The notes below the pieces were generated by a model. It was not told where the DNA came from, did not search any database, and worked only from the letters and a program-made list of their open reading frames with translations. Positions 46,376 through 57,316 of a DNA stretch of 64,000 nucleotides are shown one piece after another (position 1 is the stretch's first letter; every line of letters starts with the position of its first letter). Source of the stretch: Hemileia vastatrix (Eukaryota > Basidiomycota > Pucciniomycetes > Pucciniales > Zaghouaniaceae); contig JASXTE010000002.1 in the NCBI GenBank assembly GCA_030280995.1, positions 36,453,183-36,517,182 on the forward strand, written 5' to 3'. A program made the position numbers and the translations under genes.

Positions 46376-47563
46376 ATGGCACCTGTTCAACGCACTCCTC
46401 CTACAGGCGCTACTACTAGAGCTTGCGCCAGAGGCAGGCCAACAGCCACACGGCCTGTGTCCCCCACTCACTCCTTGGAGCCACTCCACCTTAGGGAACG
46501 GCAACATTCAGTACAATCTGTAGAAGACATCCCACAAGATTTCAATGATTCTAGTGATGATGAAGAAGGAGAGGATACAATGCACGAGGCACCATCCGCC
46601 CCTGCTAACCACCCTTCTGGTCAACCTTCAGAACCTGGACCATCCAATTCTCTAAAAGATTTCATGAGACTTTTCATGAAGACCCTTTCAAATTCAACGT
46701 CTTCGGAGGGATCTAAATTCAAAACTCCTTCTATGAAATCTCCTGATAAATTCTATGGAGAACATCCAGACAGATTGCGACCCTTCTTGCAAACCTGCAA
46801 ACTCTGGTTCCATAATGACCCTTGAACCTTCAATAACGACCGATCAAAGGTTGTTTATGCTTCTTCATTCCTGGCCAGAAAAGCAGCAAGATGGTTCAAA
46901 CCTTATCTCCTCATGCTCTCTTCGACCGAAACCCACTTACTTATTATTAACTGGGAGAAGTTCAAAGACCAACTCTTCACGTTGTTTGGTGACCCTAATG
47001 AAACTGACAACGCAGAAATTGAACTTGATTTTCTTCGCATGAGTGATAATGGGAAAGCCTCTGAATATATCTCAAACTTCAGAGCGCTCCAAACTCGAGT
47101 AGGTTGGAATGATGCTTCCCTTAAGTATCATTTCAAAAAAGGACTTCCTTTGAGGATTCTGGATCAGTTAAATCTTCACGGTCAGAAGATGACTACTTTA
47201 ACAGATTTAATGGATCGAACCCTAGAACTCGACAGCGTTTACCAAGGACGACTTCAACATCGTCGATACACCAACAAATCTCAAGGCTTAAATTTCAAAT
47301 AGGGACCTTCTTCACACCCGCAAACAACTCAATCCTCCTTGACTCAATCCAAACCTAGCAAGGGAAAGGACAAAACTTGACTGAAAAGCTCGACCCCAGG
47401 CGATATCAGTAAAGTACTGGATCCTAAAGGGGAACCTAAAGAAGTTGAAAGGAAGAGGCGAGCAGATAATGGGTTATGTATGTATTGTGGGGGTAAGCAC
47501 AAGCTGGAAGATTGTGTAAAATTGAAGGAAAGAGAAGGTACTAGTTCGAAGTCAAAAAACTAG
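46376..47563 (+). pseudogene. gag of element C
   Basis: One frame of 395 codons, with three premature stops (46823-46825 TGA, 47300-47302 TAG, and TGA near 47380). It starts MAPVQRTPP; an acidic Ser-rich N-terminus is followed by the gypsy capsid region (KSPDKFYGEHPDRLRPFL, ARKAARWFKPYL, FLRMSDNGKASEYISNFRAL). A zinc knuckle CMYCGGKHKLEDC lies near the end; its spacing is C-x2-C-x3-H-x4-C, one residue shorter than the usual CCHC. The TGA stops sit in TTGA and fit loss of an Arg CGA codon. The final stop TAG directly follows AAAAAAC. Confidence 0.85.
47554..47560 (+). promoter_or_regulatory. Putative -1 ribosomal frameshift site between gag and pol
   Basis: A AAA AAC in the gag frame (codons AAA AAC), immediately followed by the gag stop TAG. 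The -1 frame after it is open and reads straight into the protease. This is a canonical X XXY YYZ slippery heptamer. No downstream pseudoknot was worked out. Confidence 0.6.
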
Positions 47564-50500
47564 TAGATAGTTTACTTGTGTGCAAAGCAAACTATCTTAT
47601 CTCTCCCAGTGCACAGAACCTCCATGTCTTAAGGACTGGAGTTGCCTTAAACTGCTTGAGATTTATTCTTTTTAAGAAGGATATTCCCTTCAGTTGTCTT
47701 ATAGACTCTGGAGCTTCAATTTCTTTTGTCAGTTTATCTTTTGCCGAGAAGTTACAGCTGACATTTACAGATATCGATCGAACTCCAATATACTTGGTCA
47801 AATCAGAGGAACCCAAATATTGGGTCAGTAAGAAAGTTTTATGGGTTTTCAACTTTCCCAATTTTCCACCCTTTGAGTGAGAATTATCAGTCTTGGACGC
47901 CCCAAGGATGGACGATACCATTCTTGGCCATGACTTTTTAACGCATTGGAATCCTGAAATTGATTGGACACGGGGATTGATCACCCCACAGACTAAGTAT
48001 ATTTCTGATTCTTCAATGCATGTCAATAGGGAATTAAACAACCCGCCTGAAAATTTCCTGCTAGAGGACAAATCTCTGCCAGATGACTTGCAAGCATCTG
48101 ATCTTTCTTTAAATGAGCAATTGGCTAACCCTTCTAGCTCGATGACTTCACTCGAAGAGGATTTAAATTGCCTCGAAGTAATCGAATTATGCTCTCTCAA
48201 TTCTGGTCTTCCCTCAACAGATTCTCTCGAAGATGATGAGGACGACCAAATCAAAGTTGAAGCCATTAAATTAACTCTACCAGAAATCTATCATGATTTC
48301 CTCGATGTTTTTTCAATCCGCAAGGCCGATAAGTTACCACCTCACCGACCCCATGACCATCAGATAGAGTTAATAGGTCCAGTACCTCTGGCAGGTCCTG
48401 TCTATTCCTTGTCGAAGGACAAATCTCAAGTTCTTCGAGACTACATTTCAGAGAATGTAGCCAAAGGCTTAATCAGAGCCATTAAATCTCCAACCGGCTT
48501 CCCTGTCCTCTTTGTAAAAAAGAAGGATGGTAGTCTTAGGTTGTGTGTTGACTATAGAAAGCTCAACACAGTCACTAAGAAGAATGCATATCCTGTTCCT
48601 CCTATGTCATTGCTTCTTACCCTTTTTAATGGTGCTAATTTCTTTTCTAAAATTGATCTTAGAGGCGCTTACAATCTTATTCGCATTGCTGAAGGTCATG
48701 AACCACTGACTGCAATGCACACTAGATTTGGTAGTTTTGAATATTTAGTTATGCCTTTTGGATTGTGTAACGCACCATCTACTTTTCAAACTTTTGTCAA
48801 TGACATCTTTCAAGATGTTGTCGAACAATTTTTTGTCGTCTATTTAGATGATATTTTAATTTTCTCAAAGACACTAGATGAACACATTCATCATGTTCGA
48901 CAGGTTCTAAATCTCCTTCGAGATCACGGTCTCTACGCCAAGCATAATAAATGCCAATTCCATCTTAAATCTATTTATTTTTTGGGTTTTACATTATCCA
49001 CTGATGGTTTAGTCATGGACGAAAAAAAGTTCAAAAGGTCCTGGAATGGCCTGAGCCCAAATCCGTTAAATCCCTCCAAGGATTTTTGGGTTATGCAAAT
49101 TTCTATAGAAGATTTATTAAAGATTACTCTAAAACTATTTCCAATCTTACTTCTCTTCTTAGAAAAGATATTCCTTTTGTTTTTACTTCTACAGCACAAA
49201 AGGAATTCGAAGCATTGAAGACGGCTTTCACCACAGCTCCAATTCTTTGACACTTTGATCCTACTGTTTCGACAATAGTCGAGACGGATGCGAGCAATTA
49301 TGCTATTGCAGGGGTCATTTCTCAATTGAATCTGGAAACAAAACTGTTTCATCCTGTTGCTTTTGAGTCACGCAAACTCATTGCAGCAGAATTAAATTAT
49401 GAAATTCATGACAAAGAGCTTTTAGCTATTATTCATTGTCTTAAAAAAATGGCGCTCTTTTCTTCTCAGCTTAGATAGTCCATTTCAAATTTTAACAGAC
49501 CATAATGCTTTGAAATACTTTATGTCTTCCAAAGTGTTAACCAGGCGTCAAGCCAGGTGGGCTGAATTTCTGTCTGAATTTCCTTTTTCTTTTTCCTATC
49601 GCCCAGGTATGAACTGCATTGTCCCAGATATCTTGTCACGTCGGGACGACGTTTACCCACAGCAGGGGGACGCATTTGCTGACAAAAACCCAGCAAATGT
49701 GAAATCAATCTTCAACGAATCAATGTTAACGGCTCATCAACTTAATTCGATGACAATTCAATCGTTTCAAAATCCACTATCCAACATCCTCGAAGCTCAG
49801 TCAAAGGACGATTATTGTTTAGGGTTAAAAGACAAAATACTCTTGAAGCAAGGGGCCAAAAGATTTAGTATTGAATCAGGTCTATTAGTCTTCGAAGGTA
49901 GAGTAGTCATACCCAACAACAATGAGATAAAATTATGGATTTTAAATAGTCGACATGATTCTCAATTAGCTGGTCATTTTGGGGTTGATAAAAACTACCA
50001 GTTAATAGCGAGGGATTTCTTCTGGCCAGGTATGACCAGGGAAATCAAGGCCTATATAAAAGCTTGTTACGAATGTAATAGGAATAAGGCTCCCCGTCAC
50101 CGGAAGTATGGGTTGCTTCAACCACTTCCTATTCCCTCTAAACCTTGGGAATCTTTATCGATGGATTTTATTTCTCAACTTCCTCTTTCTAATAATTTTG
50201 ATGCTATATTAGTAATAGTAGATAGATTTTCAAAAATGTCTATTTTCATTAAAACCACTACTACTGCTACTGCAGAAGATTTGTCAAAATTGTTTCTAGA
50301 ATATGTATTTTCCAAACACGGCTTACCTAATGATATTATTTCAGATAGAGGCTCATTGTTTGTATCCACATTCTGGATTCAACTGTGTCAACAACTCAAT
50401 ATCACGAGGAACCTCTCCACAGCCTATCATCCCAAAACCAATGGGCAAACAGAAAGGGCCAACCAAATCCTCAAACAATACCTTCGAATGTATGTCAGTT

Positions 50501-51210
50501 ACCAACAAGACGATTGGACCACATGGTTACCATTGGCCGAATTTGTTTATAATAACTCAACTCATTCTTTGACACAACAATCTCCTTTCGAAACTGTTTA
50601 TGGAAGACATCCTTGATTCAATTCAATCCATGTAGGAACTAATCATCCTGTGGAACATTAACTTCGAACCATATCACGACTCCAAGAGGAACTTAAATCA
50701 AATTTGGAATTAGCGGTTTAAAGGTACAAGGAACAGGCCAAAAAACATTGACAAACTGCTCCTTCTTTTAAACCAGGCAACAAGGTATGGCTTGACGCAC
50801 GGAACATTCGAACGACTCGACCATCAAAGAAACTTGCTGAAAAACGCTTGGGGCCATTCGAAATCGACTCTGAAGTCTCTAAAACTGCATTTCGACTCAA
50901 GCTACCTCCTAAATGGCAGGCTATTCACCCTGTTTTTCACGTATCTCTCCTGGAACTGGCTCAAGAAACATACCTGGGCAAGAGCCAACCTCCTCCGGAA
51001 CCGGTCGAAGTAGAAGACTATCTAGAATGGGAAGTAAGACGTATCCTTGATTCAAGAATGCGCAAGGGGAAACTTCAATACCTTGTGGAATGGGAAGGCT
51101 TCCTTGATGATTCAGACAAAACATCCTGGGAACCAGCCATCAATGTTTCTAACGCCCCTGAACTCCTAAAATCTTTTCATCTTAAATATCCTTTAAAACC
51201 AAAACCTTAA
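47560..51210 (+). pseudogene. pol of element C: protease, RT, RNase H, integrase, chromodomain
   Basis: Protease: LIDSGAS (about 47700) and [38 protein letters not shown], catalytic YLDD (48840). RNase [30 protein letters not shown]. Integrase: zinc region H-x6-H...CYEC, core Asp in SMDFIS, Asp in ISDRGS, Glu in GQTERAN. The C-terminus holds a GPY-like region and a chromodomain (YLEWEVRRILDSR, LQYLVEWEGF, TSWEPA). Defects are a stop at 47878, a 1-bp loss near 49035, TGA at 49249, a 1-bp gain at about 49440, and further stops at 50615-50750. Several TGA stops are TTGA where TCGA would give Arg. Chromodomains steer integration to heterochromatin marks; that is family knowledge. Confidence 0.9.
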
Positions 51211-51956
51211 AACTCTTGTTTACTTTTTTTTCTCCTTTTCTTCTTTTTTCTTGTTTCTCTTTTCTTTTTCCTTTTAAAATCTAAAACATCCTTACCTCTA
51301 AAAAATTCTTTTAATTTTGTTTTCTTCTTTATTCTTTTTCTTTTCAAAATTTTTTCAACTTTTTTTTTTAAAAAAAAAAAAAATAATAAATAAAATTAAA
51401 ATGAAAATAAAATAAATTAAAAATAAAAAAAATCATAATAAAATAAAAACAAATAAAATTAAAATCTTTTTTTAAAAAAAAAATTATTACTTCTTTCTCT
51501 TTTCCCTTCTCAATTTTCTATATACATTCTTTCTTTAAAAATTTTCTCTTCCTCGAACTATCAAAATTCTTCACGAACATTACACGACCATCTTTTTCGA
51601 ACTTCATTCTTACTTCTAAATCACTCTTTTAAAATTCTTCAAAAAAAATTACTTCTTTCTTTCAAAATCCTCTTAAAATTTTTATTTCTTCTTTTCCTTT
51701 TCTTTCTTTTCTTTTTTCAAATAACTAAAATCCCTCAAATCTTCAATTAACAAACTTAAATAACAATTTTTTCTCTTTTCATTAAATTTTCTTTACAACA
51801 AATTTTTCAATCAACTATTTTTTTCTTTTCTTCTTCTTTCTTCTCTCATTCAAATCTTATAAAAAAATAATAAATATTAAAATTCTGAATAAAATAAAAA
51901 AAACTAAATACAAATTGTTTCTACATTCTTTTTTTTTCTTCTTTTCTCTTCTCATT
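51211..51956. other. AT-rich spacer of element C
   Basis: Low-complexity T/C- and A-rich sequence between the pol stop and the end of the antisense gene. The same spacer is present in copy B. No gene seen. Confidence 0.6.
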
Positions 51957-52949
51957 TTAAATTTTTTCTTTTATCTTCTCCCAAACCAATCCCTTCATCT
52001 TCTGCAAAATTTCCCTTATCTCCTTTCTACATTTTTCAAAATTCTCTCCCTCTCCTACCGGAATCAATTCCCCAAGTTCCAGTAGCTCCTTGGCTACGTT
52101 GAAGGAAGCGGCATCGACAATTTTATCGATCTTGCCGCTCAAGTCTTCAATAAATTTTTCTTGTCGAATCTGACGAGGCTACTTCGACCATACTTGATCG
52201 AGGGTTTCTTCGTTTTCCTCCCTCGAGGTAACAGTCAGTAACCTATCCTCCACCGACACTGCCACTTCCACAGCAGTGGGTTCCACAAGGGTCGCTTCCA
52301 CATTTGAAGCTCCCGTTGTAGGGACTTCGATGATGATGTCTAAATTCTAAAACAGGATCATCAGTAATTAAATTTATGAATTATAAAAAAGTGAACTTAC
52401 TTCGAAGATTGGGTCAACCTCCAAAAATAATTTAGGAGTGACCTTCTCTGCCACCTCCCTCTCTTCTTTGTCATCTTCGATGACCACCCGTCGTTTTTTT
52501 GGCGTTTTCCTCGAGATGGGAATTTCTTCTTCCTCCTCAACCAATTTGTTGACTTCCTCTTTGACGACCCGCCTCTTGTTCGCAGTCCTAGTCACCCAGG
52601 TGTTCACATCATCCTCAACATCCTCCTCATTTTCCCCCACCGATTGATTGTCCCCAATGGACACATCCCAAATGTCCTCGACTACTTCCTTTGTTCTGGG
52701 GATCACCCAATACTTTGTCTTAGTAAACCGACTTTCAATGTCGGCATTCTTTGCTAAGGCGTCACACGCCACCCTTCTCCATCGGCAAAACTCGCACTTC
52801 TGGCAAGGCCCTCGTGTCTCCGTGCTCTCCACGCAAAAATACTCCATCGACTCGCAAGCCGTGCAAGTCTTCAAAAATTGCCGTGTAACAACACCCCCAT
52901 CTGCTTTAGGGTGTGGAGGCGTGGGAGTCGGTGTAGGGAAATCAGTCAT
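51957..52949 (-). CDS. Antisense accessory gene of the gypsy element: Cys-cluster protein, spliced
   Basis: Lies between pol and the 3' LTR on the opposite strand. Exon 1 (52949-52401) and exon 2 (52346-51957) join in frame over a 54-bp intron (GTAAGT...TTTTAG), giving 312 residues with one TAG in exon 2, where copy B has AAG. After a Pro/Thr leader, residues 29-62 hold seven cysteines: C29, 32, 39, 49, 52, 55, 62. Using six of them the spacing is C-x2-C-x6-C-x12-C-x2-C-x6-C, as in fungal Zn(2)Cys(6) binuclear clusters; basic residues (RWRR) sit in the second half only. Acidic and basic stretches follow (NKRRVVKEEVNKLVEEEEE, KKRRVV), and exon 2 ends Lys/Glu-rich. Copy B keeps all seven Cys and both splice sites. 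Function is unknown; a DNA-binding regulator is a guess. Confidence 0.6.
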
Positions 52950-53059
52950 AGTGAGTTAAAAATAATAATAATAATAATAATTAAATAAAGAGGAAGGAAA
53001 ATTAGTGTGGGAAATATGTCTTACACTCAACAGAGTTTGCATTCTTATACCCGGGCATC

Positions 53060-53862
53060 TGTCACGCGCCACGTGACACTTGAGGCAAAAGCAGCTCATT
53101 AAATCAATATTAAGGGGCTCAAATCCATACTCGAAGCGCAGAAAGCAATTTTCCATAGCAACTGCAACTTTCCTTTGTGTACTCGCTATTCAACCGCGCT
53201 AGTCTAAACTCTAAATCTAAATTAGTCAATTTCTCAATAGTGTGTCTTAGTCTTTTTCTCAATAAGTGACGCACAGCACAATAATCAATATAATAGTACA
53301 TTAAAAGGTTTATGAAATGTCTGTAGGTTATGAAGGGGTAGTGAGCATGGACGGAATGGTTAGTGAAGGATTAAGGGGTTAACGAATGTTAGTGAGGAGG
53401 GTCCAGGTGTAACGGATATATTTTAAATAGTTTGTGGTGTGCTGAATAGTGGATGGGTATGAGGTCAATGCGAGGAGGAGTAAAGGATATAAAAAGGGTT
53501 GGGTTTTTGGTTCGATATTCCTTAGAATTAAATTATAAAACATATTTATAGTTAATAGTGGTAAAACTCTAAAGTGAAAATCATTATTATTGTATCTTTC
53601 TTTATTTTCTCAATAATCATTTCTAAATCCTAAATCTTTGATTGTTGAGTTTCCAACCCTTTGTGAGATCTTGAGAATTTTAATATTACCTTTCAATTAT
53701 ATTAGAATCCTTCTCGAACATAACTCAAAGTAGTAGCTCTTCCTTCGAGGCATATTCAAATCACTTCCTCGAAACATCCCTCTGTGCTTTGAAGAAGTAT
53801 CTAAACCTTTCATCTCACTTGCAGGAACATCCTCGACCTTGTGTGTAGGTCGTCTGGTGACA
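53060..53862 (+). repeat. 3' LTR of element C
   Basis: 803 bp, same ends and TATA/self-priming segment as the 5' LTR; followed by TSD GAATC. No clear polypurine run touches its left border; the nearest is GAGGAAGGAAAA at about 52988. Confidence 0.95.
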
Positions 53863-54682
53863 GAATCATGAATGAGTAATAATAACATTTGAAAATAAAA
53901 GATATTGGTTGCTAATTTCTTTTGATTCTGGGTCACACCAATTTGGTATTTCAACTTTGGTAGCAACTTGATCATTCTTTTCAAAAGCTTTATTGCAGAG
54001 TTTTTTGAGGAAAAGAGCAAGAAAAGTATTAAAAGAAGGTAAGGTGTCCCATAAGAAAAAATCATCATCTTTTTCAGTTTTAAATAATTTTTTATATAAA
54101 GAATAGATTCTTATGGAAATAAAATGAGTGACATAACTTTAACAATGAAACATATATTATCAGACATACCAAGATAATAGCCTTTATCATATCCTGGTCT
54201 CCAACCAAATCCAATCATAATACCACCCAAAAAATTTGTATTCCTTATTGGTAAGCAAACCAAAGCCATTTGATATATTGTTATTATGAGATTGGATAGT
54301 TGATTAAAGGTTTCATCTTTTGAACCATTAAAAGAATGATTTTCATAAATAAATTGAGGTTTAAAAGAATTACTGATAACTGCTTTAATTTAATTGTCTC
54401 CTGATTTGGTTAAATATTTTAAATCTTCTGGTAACTCATTTAGATAATTTTTTTTTATCCACTCTAGTTTTATAGTACTTGAAATTTGATATATGGGCAA
54501 ATAAAAAATCCAAAGGAGGATTTCTTTTTTAAATTTCTTTTATTCTGTTGAGTTTGATCATAATTATTTTTCTTTGATATTTTGGATGATGATTGAAATG
54601 AAGTTGAATTTGAAAAAGATGATAAAGATGATAAAGAGGATGATGATAGAGAAGTAAGAGGTGATTCTGACAAAATAGACAT

Positions 54683-56053
54683 TTTTTTTATGAACAAAAA
54701 AAAAATTGTGTCAAAAACCGAAAAAAAAGGCAAAAAAATAAAACTCACAAAATTTAGTTTATTTATTCAACCTTAAGAATTTTATTGATAAAAATTAATC
54801 CAAATAATTGTTTTTTGAAAAGAAATCAATTACTAAAACTGTCCTAAAATAAAAAAATAATTGAAACAAAATAAAATAAAAACAAACAACAGTAAAATTA
54901 TTTGCCTAAAAAATGAATTTTAAAACTATTTGGTGTTAGATATTCCACCTAAAGTCCTTGAAAAAAAAATGATAAAAAAATATTATAATCATAAAATTAA
55001 ACCAAAAAGAAAATATTTTTATCAGAAATTTTTTTCTCAAAAATAAAAATCAAAATTATAAACACACCAAAATTATTTTTGATTCAGATTTAACTGTAAA
55101 AAAATTTTTTTATAATATTCTGTAAAAAAAAAAACAAAAAAACAAAAAAAAATAATGTTAATAAAAATAAAAAATATTTTCTTTTACATACTCCTCAAAC
55201 CCCCCTTCCCCTTCTTGATCTCATCAAAACCCCCTTCTCCCCCTTCTTCACCAGGTCCACCCCCCTTTTCCCCCCTTGAGGCTTCCTCACAATACTCACC
55301 CTCCTTATCCTCTCCCCCCTCTCTCCTCCACCACTTCCCTGCCTCCCTGCCTCCCCCCTTATCCATTCCCCCCCTCCCCCCCTCCCCTCTCAACTTGCCT
55401 CCTCCCCCCTTAAACTAGATAACAAATTGCATAGCATTTCATTAGCAAATAAAAGGGGGGTAGAGGTAAGGTGATAGGGGAGGGAGGGTAGAGTTGAGAG
55501 GTGGCCTAAAGGGGGTAAAAGGGGGAAAAGGGGGACTAAAGGGAAGAAAAAGAGCCCCTAAAAGTGGGGAAAGGTGAAGAAGAGAATAAGGGGGAAAAGG
55601 AGGGAAAAAGAGAAGGACAAGAGAGAAAAGAGGGAGAGAAAAAACCAAAAACAAATTAGTTTAACCTTGAAAAAAAATAAATGAAGCACTTACAAAAAAA
55701 AAAAAAAGACAAAAAAAATCATGATTAGCAAATAAAAAATAAATTAAAATGAAAAAAATGACTTACCTGGTGAGATGAGTTAAATAAAATGAAACCAAAA
55801 TATTTGAGGAATGTTTGAGGAGAGGAGGAGAAGGGTATGAGTGAAGAATGAAAGAAAGAAACACCAAAAAAATATGTGATTGCAGAAAATATGCAGTTTC
55901 ATGTTGAGCTGGTGAAAGAAAACCAATGAGCCATCCAAAAAAGAGATATTCACTGTAAATTCTAAATAAAAATGAATATTCAACTAACAAAAGTACCAAG
56001 GCAAGTGAATAAAGTATACAAAGTTGACATTTGGAGAGTATGAAAACAAAAAA
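54683..56053. repeat. Spacer of H5 with C-rich then G-rich block
   Basis: AT-rich at 54683-55180. Then 55195-55415 is a C/T block with many CCCC runs, and 55453-55640 is a G/A block with many GGGG runs. From 55760 to about 56040 it is the reverse-strand nuclease tail with the conserved CCAG/GTAAGTCATTTTT. Proline- or glycine-rich ORFs in the blocks are by-products. H7 has a similar C-rich repeat in the same place. Confidence 0.6.
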
Positions 56054-57316
56054 TTAAAAGGGTTGTGTGTCAAAATGGTGGAGGGTGATTGGCATAATGA
56101 CAGAGCTTATGCCAGTTGAATGAATATTTTGTGATTCAAGAAAGGGGAGAGCTGGTGCTGGTTCAGGACCCTCTTCTTCATAAAGATCATTCCAATCATC
56201 CGTTAAATCAGCTAGAATATTCTTGAGTATAACACAAGTCATGATCCAATGATTTGAAGTTTTGATCTCCAATTTTTTTAATGGTTGGATTCTGAGCTCC
56301 TGGAGACTAAAAAATCATCCCTTTAAAATACCAATAGAATTTTCAATACATAATCTTGATTGGGAAAGGTGATAATTAAAGGTGGTTTTTGGGTAATTTT
56401 CTAAAGTTGTACCATGCAAAGCAGGTATAATGTACTTTCCACTTGCATATGCTGAGTCTGAAAGGAGGTACTGAGATTCTTCAAAGTATGAGTCAGGACT
56501 TTGAGATATCCTCATTCTTTGGAATACATAAGAGTCATGACATGAGCTGGGGCAGCCACTACAGAAAGCAATAAACTTGTTGTTGAAATCACAGACAAGT
56601 TGAATGGAAATAGAGTATCTACAAAGAAGATAATAAGTTAGTTTATTAAAGATGTGAAATTGGGGAACATTTTGAAGAAACCTTTTTTTTCAATCAAAAT
56701 AATGGTTCCCATCATGAGCAGGCTTTTGACTCAAAGGTATAGTTGTGCCATCAACAAGACCTACACATTCAGGGAAACCTTCAGCTTGCATTACTTGAGA
56801 GGATTCAAGTTGCTGTTGTGGAGTTGGCCAAGAAAGTATTTGAGACTTGAGGGAAAGGATAGCAATCATACAGCACTTGGTGTATAATATAACTGTACCA
56901 TATCCTATCTTAAAGAGATTATTTAAATGTCTTACAGCAGTACCATTTCCATTCAAGCCAAAGAAACATAGTGCAAAAGCAAGTTGCATAGCAGGATCAG
57001 ATTGTTTATTTTGAAAATTATTATGAAAGACAGAATGTTTGGAGGTGAGTTGATAAAGTTTGAAGATTGAATCAGGAGAAGTTCAAAATAACTGAGAGAA
57101 TTTTAGCTGAGGGGTGTTGAGAATGGAGCAGAGATCATATCTGGGATCATGATGAAGATTTTGCCCCCTTGGGTTTATGTAACACTTTTTGGAAAGAAAA
57201 GACATATAGGCTAAAGCATATTCCAAATCAGAGTCAGATTTTTAATAAAGAGCTAAAAGTAAAGCAATAGCACTCATAGTTGAGTTAAGTAGCTGCCTAG
57301 TAGAGAGATATTTCAT
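56054..57316 (-). pseudogene. PIF/Harbinger DDE nuclease (H5 copy, best preserved)
   Basis: Starts MKYLSTRQLLNS at 57316. A 62-bp intron (56681-56620, GTTTCT...TGTAG) lies just after NHYFD.KKR. The catalytic motifs are visible: first Asp in GLVDGTTIPLSQKP, then CHDSYVF, second Asp in LLSDSAYASGKY, and Glu in CIENSIGILKG, the D-D-E set of PIF/Harbinger. The C-terminus reads WNDLYEEEGPEPAPALP...SVIMPITLHHF. At least four stops (57242, about 57080, before the intron, after GILKG) disable it. It is divergent from H6 and reads towards the Tet-like gene. Confidence 0.8.

Larger units (their letters stand above)
45496..53862 (+). mobile_element. Complete Ty3/gypsy chromovirus, element C (8367 bp, TSD GAATC)
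   Basis: Two 803-bp LTRs (TGTCA...TGACA) bound the element, and GAATC lies directly outside both (45491-45495 and 53863-53867). Internal order: self-priming site, gag, pol (protease, RT, RNase H, integrase, chromodomain), then an antisense gene, then the 3' LTR. The LTRs differ at roughly 20-25 sites by eye (about 97% identity), many of them C/T or G/A at CpG, so insertion is fairly recent. A handful of stops and two frameshifts make this copy non-autonomous. It inserted into the Tet-like gene of H5. Confidence 0.95.
45108..54682 (-). pseudogene. Tet-like 2OG-Fe(II) dioxygenase gene of H5, split by gypsy element C
   Basis: The N-terminal part is 54682-53868 and the C-terminal part 45495-45108, separated by the retrotransposon. 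It starts with a Ser-rich leader, then LPEDLKYLTKSGDN, NHSFNGSKDETFNQLSNLI, IMIGFGWRPGYDKG, a probable intron (GTATGT), then SNVIITHS and FHNKIHINRND at the Fe-ligand position, GQPIPSPAKVKGHGSYFLD, DFGLGNGI, KSSQDHHHMTKAPPG, FGCSFQINQRLL and the end RSKKYGDE. The pattern (GWRP..KG, HxD, GG-like GHG, distal His, R/FQIN) is that of Tet-like enzymes, which are expanded in rusts and in other basidiomycetes associate with KDZ transposons. Such enzymes oxidise 5-methylcytosine. Here HxD reads HIN, and stops and a frameshift show it is dead. Function is inferred. Confidence 0.7.

Noticed and set aside
47592..48266. 224-codon minus ORF across the gypsy protease region
   Set aside because: Antisense to pol, which has clear protease and RT motifs; the ORF is broken in copy B and has no independent support.
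55155..55654. Proline-rich and Phe/Pro-rich ORFs in the C/G blocks
   Set aside because: Translations of C-rich or G-rich low-complexity DNA on both strands.
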